From an uncultured Novosphingobium sp. (GTDB taxonomy: Bacteria > Pseudomonadota > Alphaproteobacteria > Sphingomonadales > Sphingomonadaceae): DNA of 64,000 nucleotides. The position numbers were made by a program, and so were the translations under genes. Below, piece by piece: positions 27,177 through 34,883 of the stretch. The notes beneath the pieces were generated by a model. The model saw nothing but the letters and a program-made list of their open reading frames with translations, searched no databases and was not told where the DNA came from. Each line of letters starts with the position of its first letter. Position 1 is the first letter of the stretch. Location of the stretch: contig CALKVF010000076.1 in the NCBI GenBank assembly GCA_937996535.1, positions 35,428 through 99,427 of the forward strand. The letters run 5' to 3'.

Positions 27177-29735
27177 TTAGAGCACCTTGCGCAGCCCAAG
27201 GGTCAGCGTGCGCCCCACCGGTTCGATCAGGAACGGCTGGTAGCGCAGCGGGGTGGTCCCGGCTTCGTCCTCGACGCGCTGGCGGCTGTCGAACAGGCTG
27301 GTTGCCTGGACCGAGACACGCAGCCCCCGAGCCCAGCGCTGGTCACGCAGGATCGGCCCGAGGTTGGCAAAGATCCGCACGTTGATTAGCGTGCGATCCG
27401 CAAAAGTCAGGCGGCTGGGCGCTGCAGGCGTGCCGGTTGTCAGGAAGCTGGGTCCGCGAAACTGGCCATTGAGCTGAAGCCCGACCCCGCGGCTGGCCAC
27501 CCCGGCGTTCACCGTTACCGTATGCCGCACCTGCCCACCGCCATAGCCGATGGCCCCGCCGCCCAGCAGGTCGATCGTCGGCAGGGCCGCACGGGCCCGA
27601 CGGTTGGCGTTGAGCATCCAGTCGTGCGTGAGGTCGAAATTGACCTGTACCCCGCGCCCCTTGGTTGCCGCCGGGCCATCCGCGTCGTCTTCGCCGATGG
27701 CCGCGCCGCCGAACGTATGGCGCAGCTTGATCCCCCACCGCAGCCGCTCGCTATCGTCGCGCAGGAACGTGACTGGGCGCGCGTCAATTTGAACCAGCCT
27801 TCCGCCCGCATCGCGCACGAAGCGATCCGGAAATGCGGCCTGCGCCTCGGCACTGACCGGTGGCAGCGCGGCAAAGACGTTGCGGTTGGCCGTGCGCAGG
27901 TATTCGACGCTGGCCACCACATCGCGGCTGGCAAACGGCCGCAGGTTGGCCTGGACCGAAGCCGTCCGCCGCCGCTGGACCGGCAAGGCGGGGTTGCCCC
28001 CGGAAACACTGGCGACCAGCACCGTCTCCTGGCGGATGAAGTCGTAGGTGCGGAAATTTTCGATCACCACGACGGGATCGTTGAGCGCGCTGGCCGGGGG
28101 GGCGACTTCCTCTTCGAGGTAGGAGGCGCTGAGCGTCAGCGCCCGGCCGAGTTCGCCGTTCAAGGTCACGCCCCAGTCGCGCAGGGCACCCGAGTTGTCG
28201 AGCTTGTGCACCTGGCCGCTAAGATCGGCGACGAGGCTGCGCCGCTGCGGGCCCGTGCTGCGCAGCAATGGCAGCGTGAGGCTGCCCTGCGCCCCGATCT
28301 CGTCACGGCGAAGATTGCGCGCCGTGTTGATTACCCCTTCGGTCGTGCTCGCCGTCCGGTCGAACCGAGCCTGCCCCGTCGCCGCGACCTGCACCGCGCC
28401 GGCTGGCAGGTCGAACAACGGACCATTGGCGGAAAGCTGGAAACTGGTGCTGTCGCTGCGCGAGCGCGAACGATCGGAACGCACTTCGCCGAGGGTCGCG
28501 GGCGCGATGGGCGCGAAGGGATTGACCGCGCCGGAGAGGATACCGGCCTGCACCCCGCTGAAATCGTAATTGCGGTCGCTGGTCACGTGCATCACCCGGT
28601 GCACGAAATTGGCGCGCGCCGAGATGCCGAACGCCCCGATCCGGGTGTTGAGCGTCTGAGCCAGATCGACGTTGGTGAAATCCTGCCGGGTCCGCAACGG
28701 ATCGCCCAGCATCGTCGCCAGCCCGACATCCCGCCCGAACGGGGAAAACGGCGAGCCGACCGGCAGCGTCAGCAGGACCGGGCTCAGCCCGCGCAGCGAC
28801 AGCGATTCGTTGCGTTCGACCTTGGCGTTGAGAAACAGCGTGGTCTTGTCGCTCAACCGTTGGCTGACGTTAGCGTTTGCCGAATAGGCATTGGTGTCGC
28901 TGACGAGCGAACGAAAAGCGTTGGCACCGGCAACGCCCGGCACTCCCGCACTGGCCGCAAAACTGTCCAGCGTCGGCCGGTCAGTGCCCGCCGGCACGGC
29001 TGCCACGGTGACGATCCGCCCGGCCTGCGCACTCAGCAGCGGGTCGATTTCGCCGCCGGCCACCGGTATGGCGACGATATTGCCCAAGGGGGCAAATGGA
29101 ACTGTACCCAGATCCGGGCTGATGTCGCGCTCGGTCTCGAACAGCGGGTCGATGTGGCTGGCGCGCAGCACCAGGCTCCGCCGATTGCTGTTGGCCAGCT
29201 TGAGCAGGTTGAGTTCGGTATCGCCGCGAAAGGCATCGCCCCGGGTCGAGCGGGCAAGCTGGGCACTGGGCGTGATCTGGCGGTAATCGGGCTTGATCAC
29301 CACGTTGATCACCCGGCGCGACGGGCTTTGCCCCAGCCGGCTGGCGGCTGCCCGCGGCAGGATCTGGATTTTACTGACGGCCTCCACCGGGAGGTCGTTG
29401 ATATCGTTGACCCCGGTGGCACGCTGGCCGTTGACGAGGACCACCGGCCCGTCCTCACCCGGCTGAATTTCCGAGGAAACCTGCTCGAGCAGCTGACCGA
29501 CCGTGTCGAGGCCATAGGCATCGATGTCCTCTCGCCCGAGTTCGTCGTCTGCGCGTAGTCCCTCGAACGGCGATCGCGTGCGGGTGCCATAGACGACGAT
29601 TTCGCTCGGCCCAGCGCTCGCGGCACCTTCGCTTGCATTCGGTTCGCTGGGCGAGGCCCATGCCACGTCTGGCATAGCGACCGTTCCAGCAGTCGCCGAG
29701 AGAATAACCATAGCGGTCCCTGAGGCGGATTTCAT
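27177..29735 (-). CDS. TonB-dependent outer-membrane receptor
   Basis: An outer-membrane gated porin of 852 residues. Signal peptide 1-27 (from ATG 29735), TonB-box-like EIVVYGTR (45-52), plug domain (about 60-150, VLVNGQRATGVNDINDLPVE and RRVINVVIKPDYR) and a long beta-barrel to the C terminus. The plug and early barrel resemble the sphingomonad receptors with ILPRAAASRLGQ-type plugs rather than classical siderophore receptors. The last strand ends LTLGLRKVL, not in the usual aromatic residue. A longer N-terminal extension is open in frame but lacks signal character. The ligand cannot be deduced; no transport or degradation genes sit beside it. Confidence 0.9.
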   Translation of the reverse strand: MKSASGTAMVILSATAGTVAMPDVAWASPSEPNASEGAASAGPSEIVVYGTRTRSPFEGLRADDELGREDIDAYGLDTVGQLLEQVSSEIQPGEDGPVVLVNGQRATGVNDINDLPVEAVSKIQILPRAAASRLGQSPSRRVINVVIKPDYRQITPSAQLARSTRGDAFRGDTELNLLKLANSNRRSLVLRASHIDPLFETERDISPDLGTVPFAPLGNIVAIPVAGGEIDPLLSAQAGRIVTVAAVPAGTDRPTLDSFAASAGVPGVAGANAFRSLVSDTNAYSANANVSQRLSDKTTLFLNAKVERNESLSLRGLSPVLLTLPVGSPFSPFGRDVGLATMLGDPLRTRQDFTNVDLAQTLNTRIGAFGISARANFVHRVMHVTSDRNYDFSGVQAGILSGAVNPFAPIAPATLGEVRSDRSRSRSDSTSFQLSANGPLFDLPAGAVQVAATGQARFDRTASTTEGVINTARNLRRDEIGAQGSLTLPLLRSTGPQRRSLVADLSGQVHKLDNSGALRDWGVTLNGELGRALTLSASYLEEEVAPPASALNDPVVVIENFRTYDFIRQETVLVASVSGGNPALPVQRRRTASVQANLRPFASRDVVASVEYLRTANRNVFAALPPVSAEAQAAFPDRFVRDAGGRLVQIDARPVTFLRDDSERLRWGIKLRHTFGGAAIGEDDADGPAATKGRGVQVNFDLTHDWMLNANRRARAALPTIDLLGGGAIGYGGGQVRHTVTVNAGVASRGVGLQLNGQFRGPSFLTTGTPAAPSRLTFADRTLINVRIFANLGPILRDQRWARGLRVSVQATSLFDSRQRVEDEAGTTPLRYQPFLIEPVGRTLTLGLRKVL

Positions 29736-30113
29736 AATTGTCTTGAGCTTCCGTTTTTCAGTTCTGGCCGCTGTGCCGACACGATTGCAAAACAGGGTGA
29801 CAGCTAAACGCCGCGCACCATAACCGCTGAAAAGTCGCCAATCCGTTACGACGCCACCCCTGCGCACCCCGGCCTTCGACGGGGACAGTGGATCGTCATA
29901 CCTTCCCCAAAACAGATGTGCAGATTTCAAGGAGTTACCGCAAGCCTGTGAACGTCAGGGATGTCGGCAGTTGCCCCGACACGGTCGCAAACACGATAGG
30001 CGCGCGGGGTTGCGCGGGCTCTCAATCAATTCTTAGGCAAAGCTTTCTATCCAGCTGGTGGTTTTCCGGTTTTCAAGCCGGCCATCAGTCCTCCCCGGAG
30101 CTGGAGTTGAAAG
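29736..30113. other. Intergenic region with a 16-bp direct repeat
   Basis: This 378-bp spacer lies between divergently transcribed genes (receptor and 30114). It holds two copies of CCGACACG-x-T-x-GCAAA exactly 200 bp apart, and a small hairpin CCGGTTT-TC-AAGCCGG close to the 30114 gene. No coding frame in it looks real. Both flanking promoters must lie here, but I cannot place them. Confidence 0.5.
29776..29991 (+). repeat. Direct repeat pair CCGACACGxTxGCAAA
   Basis: Copies at 29776-29791 (CCGACACGATTGCAAA) and 29976-29991 (CCGACACGGTCGCAAA) match at 14 of 16 positions. Both lie in the divergent promoter region, the first 41 bp upstream of the receptor start. They may be binding sites for one regulator. 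Confidence 0.5.
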
Positions 30114-30728
30114 ATGCAAATCCATCACCTTGCGCTGATCCTTGCCGGCCTTGCGGGCCTGCTCGCTGTCTTGCTGTTCAAACTGGCCGTCGCCGTGCGC
30201 CAGCAGCGGCGCGGCGCGGTGTTTGCCGCGCCCAAGGCGCCGCGCGCGCCTGCCGTCCCGGACGCTGTGCCGGAAACAGCCGAGCCGCCGCGCCAGCGCA
30301 ATCGGCAGATCGTGCCTGTCAGCGTAAGCGAGGCAGCCGTCCTAACCGAGGAAGCACAACAGCCTGACGACGATCAGGGCACCCTGACCGCTGATACCGC
30401 AAAGGATGCTCCGCGTGGGTTCTATGCCGGGGTCGAGGCCCGGCTGGCAGCACTGTTCGAAAGTTATGAGGCGGGCGAAACCAGCATCGCCGCCTATGCC
30501 GATGCCGTAAATGCCGAAGCCCGCGATGCCGAAGCCCACGATTCCGACCTTGCCGCGCAGGAAGCGGCTGGAACGCTGACCGGCGCGGAACTGGACGAGG
30601 CTCGGCAGGAAGCGGAGATGGCGCGCGAAGCGATCGCGTGGTGCCTCGACTGGGCTGAAGCGCAGCAAGAACACTCGGGCAGCCCGGCCGAGCCCGAAGC
30701 CGATCCCGGCTATTCCGCCGCCGCCTGA
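30114..30728 (+). CDS. Membrane-anchored acidic protein, function unknown
   Basis: A 204-residue protein with one N-terminal membrane helix (about 5-28), followed by a short basic stretch (VRQQRRG) that predicts the rest is cytosolic. A Pro/Ala-rich linker leads to a Glu/Ala-rich helical C-terminal half (about 100-195) that could form a coiled coil. GGAG seven bases before ATG 30114 supports the start. It is monocistronic, with a strong terminator 42 bases after its stop. I do not recognise a family. Confidence 0.8.
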   Translation: MQIHHLALILAGLAGLLAVLLFKLAVAVRQQRRGAVFAAPKAPRAPAVPDAVPETAEPPRQRNRQIVPVSVSEAAVLTEEAQQPDDDQGTLTADTAKDAPRGFYAGVEARLAALFESYEAGETSIAAYADAVNAEARDAEAHDSDLAAQEAAGTLTGAELDEARQEAEMAREAIAWCLDWAEAQQEHSGSPAEPEADPGYSAAA

Positions 30729-30769
30729 CCGGCCGGCGGCTATCGCCGCTCCTTCAATCTGAAACCCGA

Positions 30770-30806
30770 ACGGGCCGCGCGCGCATAGCCGCACGCGGCC
30801 CGTTTT
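30770..30806 (+). terminator. Terminator of the 30114 gene
   Basis: The perfect 10-bp stem ACGGGCCGCG (30770-30779) with CGCGGCCCGT (30794-30803) is followed by TTT. The loop is 14 nt. Confidence 0.85.
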
Positions 30807-30992
30807 AGTGTGGGAAATCCATCCGGCAAGCAGGCGGCAAGATCTTGCCGGCCTCCTTTCTGCCGCTGTGCCGAAAACGTTTACGTTCCAGCAATATCCG
30901 TCCGGTATGCCGCCTAATTGGTTTTACCTAGTTGCGCATGGCGCCGGCTTCAAAGTGCCGGAAATGCGCGACTTTGGCAGTTCGCGGATCGG
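30807..30992 (+). promoter_or_regulatory. Upstream region of the Tad-like operon with palindromes
   Basis: The spacer before the vWA/TadG gene holds a perfect 14-bp palindrome GGCAAGA-TCTTGCC (30836-30849) and the near-palindrome AACGTTTACGTT about 25 bp further on. Either could be an operator for the three-gene operon. No clear -35/-10 pair is visible. Confidence 0.4.
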
Positions 30993-32921
30993 ATGGGGCT
31001 CATGGGTGCAGTGCGACAGTGGCGGAGCAGCCTGCTCAGGGACACCGGCGGCAACGTTTTGCCGATGGCGGCAATGTCGATGGTGGTAATGGCCGCGCTG
31101 GTCGGCGGCGGGGTCGACATGAGCCGCGCCTACAAGGTCCAGAACCGGTTGCAGAACGCCTGCGACTCCGGCGTGCTCGCCGGGCGCCGCGCCGTAACCA
31201 CCAACGGGTTCGACAGCGTCGCCCAGGCGCAGGCCAACCGCTTCTTCACCGTCAATTATGACGAGCAGGGCCAAGGCACCACCAGCACCACCCACCTCTT
31301 CGCGGGCGACAGCCAGGGCAACTCGATCGGCGGGCACGCCTCCACGCAGATGCCGATGCTGATCATGCAATTGTTCGGGCATGGCTCGATGACCGTCGCG
31401 GTCAACTGCGCCTCGACCATGGGGGTCGGCAACAGCGACGTGACCATGGTGCTCGACGTGACCGGATCGATGGGCTCGTCGCTTGGCTCGGGCACCCGGC
31501 TCAGCGCACTGCAGACCGCGATGAAGAACTTTTATTCGACCGTCGCGACCGCCAGCCAGGGCACCAATGCCCGGATCCGCTATTCGTTCGTGCCGTTCAG
31601 CACCACGGTCAACGTCGGCCGGCTCCTGACCAATCTCAATCCCGATTACCTGGTCAACCAGACCACGATCCAGTCGCGCGTGCCGGTGTTCAGCACGGTC
31701 ACGCAGACGGTGTTCGCGGGATGGGAAGATCCGGTTTATACCAACACGTCGAGCTATGGCTCATCGTCGAACTCTTCGACCAAGCAGCTCAACAACACCC
31801 AATATTCGACCTCGAGCGCCTGCACCGCCGCGATGCCCGCTGCCACCGCGTGGGCCAACAACGGCGCGGCTTCGACCAGCACCAGCACCACCAACAACGG
31901 CGACGGCCAGAAGGTGGTCACCACCCGGGTCGACCAGCCGCAGATCATGACGACCTATCTCTGTCAGAAGAGCGGGTCGAAGTATTACGTCTTCTACTAC
32001 ACCACCAGCCGGACCTACACGACCTACAGCTACGCTACGAGCAATCCGATCTACCAGACGGTGACGAGCCAGGTGTTCAACCACTACGACTACCGTCCGG
32101 TGGTCTATGACGTTTCGGCCTACAAGAACTTCCAGACGGTCACCTCGCCCACCGGAACCAACGGGGCCTCGGTCTCCTCTACCTGGGCGGGCTGCATCGA
32201 GGAACGCAGCACGGTCAACACCGGCACGATCGAGTATTCCAACCTCGGCGGCATGGACCCTTCCGACGCCTACGATCTCGACATCGATTCCGAACCGACC
32301 TCGGACAATGCCACCAAATGGTCGCCGCTTTGGCCTGACGTGGCCTATTGGCGCAACACCGTGGCGGTCAACACCAGCGGCAGCAAAGCCGCGTCCTATT
32401 GCGTGCCCGAGGCCCGCACGCTTCAGACGATGACGCAGAGCACGTTCAACGCCTATGCCAATTCGCTGACCGCGCAGGGCAACACCTATCTCGACATCGG
32501 GATGCTGTGGGGCGCGCGCCTGTCCTCGCCCGACGGGATGTGGAGCGATCTGATCAACGAGGCGCCAGCTAATGCCGGCAACGTCAACCGCCACATCATC
32601 TTCATGACCGACGGTTTCCAGGAAGCCTCGAACAGCACCTACCAGGCCTATGGCATGGAATTTCTTGACCGGCGGATCACCTCCGATGGCAGCGTGACTC
32701 AGGAAAACGCCCGCCACAGCCTGCGCTTCCGCGCGGTCTGCGAAGCGATCAAGGCCAAGGGCGTGCGCGTCTGGGTGATCGGCTTCACCTCGGGCCTGAC
32801 GGCCGACCTTGCCGCCTGCGCTTCGCCCAACAGCTCCTATACCGCCAATGACGCGACCCAGCTCAACACCGCGTTCCAGGAAATCGCCAAGCAGGTCGGC
32901 GAACTGCGGGTGCTGTCATGA
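30993..32921 (+). CDS. TadG-like pilus-assembly protein with vWA domain
   Basis: A 642-residue protein. An N-terminal Tad/TadE-type segment (GNVLPMAAMSMVVMAALVGG then VDMSRAYKVQNRLQNACDSG) anchors it in the inner membrane in the manner of a pseudopilin. A von Willebrand A domain begins at about 148 with the MIDAS motif DVTGSMG (155-161) and resumes near the C terminus with IIFMTDGF. Between them lies a long Ser/Thr/Asn/Tyr-rich insertion (about 250-365). ATG 30993 is chosen; ATG 31002 is equally possible. It overlaps the next gene by ATGA. No Tad secretion ATPase or platform genes are in the window. Confidence 0.88.
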   Translation: MGLMGAVRQWRSSLLRDTGGNVLPMAAMSMVVMAALVGGGVDMSRAYKVQNRLQNACDSGVLAGRRAVTTNGFDSVAQAQANRFFTVNYDEQGQGTTSTTHLFAGDSQGNSIGGHASTQMPMLIMQLFGHGSMTVAVNCASTMGVGNSDVTMVLDVTGSMGSSLGSGTRLSALQTAMKNFYSTVATASQGTNARIRYSFVPFSTTVNVGRLLTNLNPDYLVNQTTIQSRVPVFSTVTQTVFAGWEDPVYTNTSSYGSSSNSSTKQLNNTQYSTSSACTAAMPAATAWANNGAASTSTSTTNNGDGQKVVTTRVDQPQIMTTYLCQKSGSKYYVFYYTTSRTYTTYSYATSNPIYQTVTSQVFNHYDYRPVVYDVSAYKNFQTVTSPTGTNGASVSSTWAGCIEERSTVNTGTIEYSNLGGMDPSDAYDLDIDSEPTSDNATKWSPLWPDVAYWRNTVAVNTSGSKAASYCVPEARTLQTMTQSTFNAYANSLTAQGNTYLDIGMLWGARLSSPDGMWSDLINEAPANAGNVNRHIIFMTDGFQEASNSTYQAYGMEFLDRRITSDGSVTQENARHSLRFRAVCEAIKAKGVRVWVIGFTSGLTADLAACASPNSSYTANDATQLNTAFQEIAKQVGELRVLS

Positions 32922-33532
32922 AGCGGCTGGCGGCCTTCGCCTCCCCTCGCCGCCTGCTGCGGCGGATCGCCCGGGCGCGGCGCGGCATTGCCGCGACCGA
33001 GTTCGCCATGGTTGCGCCGATGTTCATCATGATGATCATCGGGATCTTCGATCTGGGGCAGATGGCCTATGGCCTCGCCGTGCTGAACGGTGCGGTGCAG
33101 AAGGCGGCGCGCGATTCCTCTCTGGAAACCGCCAACACGCTTTATGCCGACACGATGGTCAAGGCGCAGGTTCAGGGCATTTTCCCCGGCGCGACATTCC
33201 GCTCGACCCGCACCAGCTATTACGACTTCGTCGACATCGGCCGGCCCGAGCGCTGGAACGATGCCAACAACGATGGCGACTGCAACAACAACGAATCCTA
33301 CGTCGATGAAAACGCCAACGGCCAGTGGGATGCCGACATCGGGCTCGATGGCAACGGCGGAGCCAACGACGTCGTCGTCTATCGCTTTACCGTGCGCTAC
33401 AAGCCGGTCTTTGCCATTCCCTTCATGCCCGAACAGTGGAACCAGCGCAGCCTGACTTCCACCGCGATCCGCAAGAACCAGCCCTTCGCCAACCAGGAAG
33501 GTTATGGCTCGGGCGCGGGAACCTGCTCATGA
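32918..33532 (+). CDS. TadE-like pseudopilin with predicted Ca2+-binding loops
   Basis: A 204-residue protein starting with a basic leader and the TadE signature RRGIAATEFAMVAPMFIMMI, a membrane helix with the conserved Glu after the processing region. The C-terminal half carries several Asp/Asn-rich loops (114-149: NDANNDGDCNNNE, DENANGQWDAD, DGNGG) of the type that bind calcium in thrombospondin-3 or dockerin repeats. It overlaps its neighbours on both sides by ATGA, so all three pseudopilin-like proteins are made together. Confidence 0.88.
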   Translation: MKRLAAFASPRRLLRRIARARRGIAATEFAMVAPMFIMMIIGIFDLGQMAYGLAVLNGAVQKAARDSSLETANTLYADTMVKAQVQGIFPGATFRSTRTSYYDFVDIGRPERWNDANNDGDCNNNESYVDENANGQWDADIGLDGNGGANDVVVYRFTVRYKPVFAIPFMPEQWNQRSLTSTAIRKNQPFANQEGYGSGAGTCS

Positions 33533-34212
33533 TCCGGCGCGCCCCCGCCAAGCCGCGCATCCGCCGGATGCTCAGCGCGCTGCGCCGCTCGACTTCGGGC
33601 ACCGCGGTGATTGAGTTTGCGATCGTGCTGCCGATCCTCTCGACCCTCGGGATGTACGGGATCGAGGTCGCCTACATGTCCTCGGTCAACATGCAGATCA
33701 GCCAGATCGCGCTGGAAGTGGCCGACAACGCCTCGCGGCTCGAACAGACCAACAATGCCAGCGTCGCCCCCACCGTGACCGAGGCCGACGTTGATTCAGT
33801 GATGACGGGCGCGGTTCGTGCTGGCGACAACTTCCGCTTTTCGAACAACGGCCGCGTGATCCTCTCAAGCCTTGAAAAGGATCCCGCCACCGGCAAGCAG
33901 TTCATCCACTGGCAGCGCTGCGCGGGATCGATGCTGATCGCCTCGCACTATGGCAACGACACCGACAACAACGGGCTCAACGGCGGGACGCTGACTGGCA
34001 TGGGTTCGGGAACGACCGCGGTTCAAGCACCGGCCGGGATCGCGGTGATGTTCGTCGAGGTGTTCTACGACTATCGCGGGATTTTCGGGACGCTGTTCGT
34101 GCGCAACATGCGCTTCCACCAGGAAGCCGCCTATATGGTGCGCGACAGCCGCGACCTGCGCGCCTCGAACGTATCGGGCATCACCGGCGGCGGCGGCAGT
34201 TCGCACTGCTAA
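33529..34212 (+). CDS. TadE-family pseudopilin-like protein
   Basis: A 227-residue protein with an Arg-rich N terminus and a TadE-like helix (STSGTAVIEFAIVLPILSTL), then a predicted extracytoplasmic domain. A longer in-frame stretch is open upstream, but ATG 33529 overlaps the preceding stop as ATGA and gives the family N terminus. Ends in Gly/Ser-rich sequence and a cysteine. Last gene of the orphan Tad-like operon. Confidence 0.88.
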   Translation: MIRRAPAKPRIRRMLSALRRSTSGTAVIEFAIVLPILSTLGMYGIEVAYMSSVNMQISQIALEVADNASRLEQTNNASVAPTVTEADVDSVMTGAVRAGDNFRFSNNGRVILSSLEKDPATGKQFIHWQRCAGSMLIASHYGNDTDNNGLNGGTLTGMGSGTTAVQAPAGIAVMFVEVFYDYRGIFGTLFVRNMRFHQEAAYMVRDSRDLRASNVSGITGGGGSSHC

Positions 34213-34217
34213 GGAAA

Positions 34218-34247
34218 ATGGACGCGCACCGCTTGGCGCGCGTCCAT
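34218..34247 (-). terminator. Hairpin between convergent genes
   Basis: The perfect 10-bp stem ATGGACGCGC (34218-34227) with GCGCGTCCAT (34238-34247) is followed by TTTTCC on the minus strand. It can end the 34262 gene and may slow transcription from the other side. Confidence 0.7.
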
Positions 34248-34261
34248 GATTGCGTTGCCCC

Positions 34262-34789
34262 TCAGGCCGCAGCCGGCATCAGCTTGCCCGCCAGCCACTT
34301 CACGGCTTCAACGAACAGCGCGAAGAAGATCCCCCCGCCAACCGTGGCAAGGCACAGTTCGATCCAGTTGACCTTGAGCTGGACCAGCGGCGCCGCGGCA
34401 ACCGTGACATAGAGCATCGTCGATGCGTTGACGAACAGCGGCAGGGCTTTCAGAATATCCAGATAGAGCGCGAGGATCAGCAGCAGCAGGCCGACCAGCA
34501 GCCCGGCCCCGCCATAGTTGGTTGCGCCATAGAGCAGCCCCCAGGCCAGTCCGATCCCGACCAGCGCGCCGATCAGCGCGGCGGGCAGACGCTGCACCGA
34601 CAGCTGCTCGACATTGGCCCAGTACCACAGCATCAGAAAGCCGCCGAACAGCGAGACTTCCGACAGGAAGTGTCCGCCGATCATCGCCCAGGCGACGATT
34701 GCGACCAGCACGACCAGCAGGATCCCCAGTCCCACCAGCGCCCCCGGCGCGGGCGGCGTTTCAGCAGTAGCTTGCGAAGGATTGTTCAT
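34262..34789 (-). CDS. Small polytopic membrane protein, function unknown
   Basis: A 175-residue, very hydrophobic protein with about five membrane helices (around 18-40, 45-60, 68-90, 93-118 and 125-165) and few charges. A strong AGGAG precedes ATG 34789. No transport or enzymatic motif is visible. It is downstream of the DUF11/barrel gene on the same strand with a 94-bp spacer, so it could be read through from that operon, but its own ribosome-binding site and composition look independent. Confidence 0.85.
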   Translation of the reverse strand: MNNPSQATAETPPAPGALVGLGILLVVLVAIVAWAMIGGHFLSEVSLFGGFLMLWYWANVEQLSVQRLPAALIGALVGIGLAWGLLYGATNYGGAGLLVGLLLLILALYLDILKALPLFVNASTMLYVTVAAAPLVQLKVNWIELCLATVGGGIFFALFVEAVKWLAGKLMPAAA

Positions 34790-34883
34790 TGATGGCTCCT
34801 CTCCCCGGCGCCATTGCGGCGTCCTCGGTTCGGTGAGTAGAGCCCAATTGGCGCGGGCGCGCCAGCCCTCTATTTACAACGCT

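Noticed and set aside
27522..29558. A 678-codon + strand frame opposite the TonB-dependent receptor
   Set aside because: Shadow of the receptor gene; no start signals or recognisable sequence.
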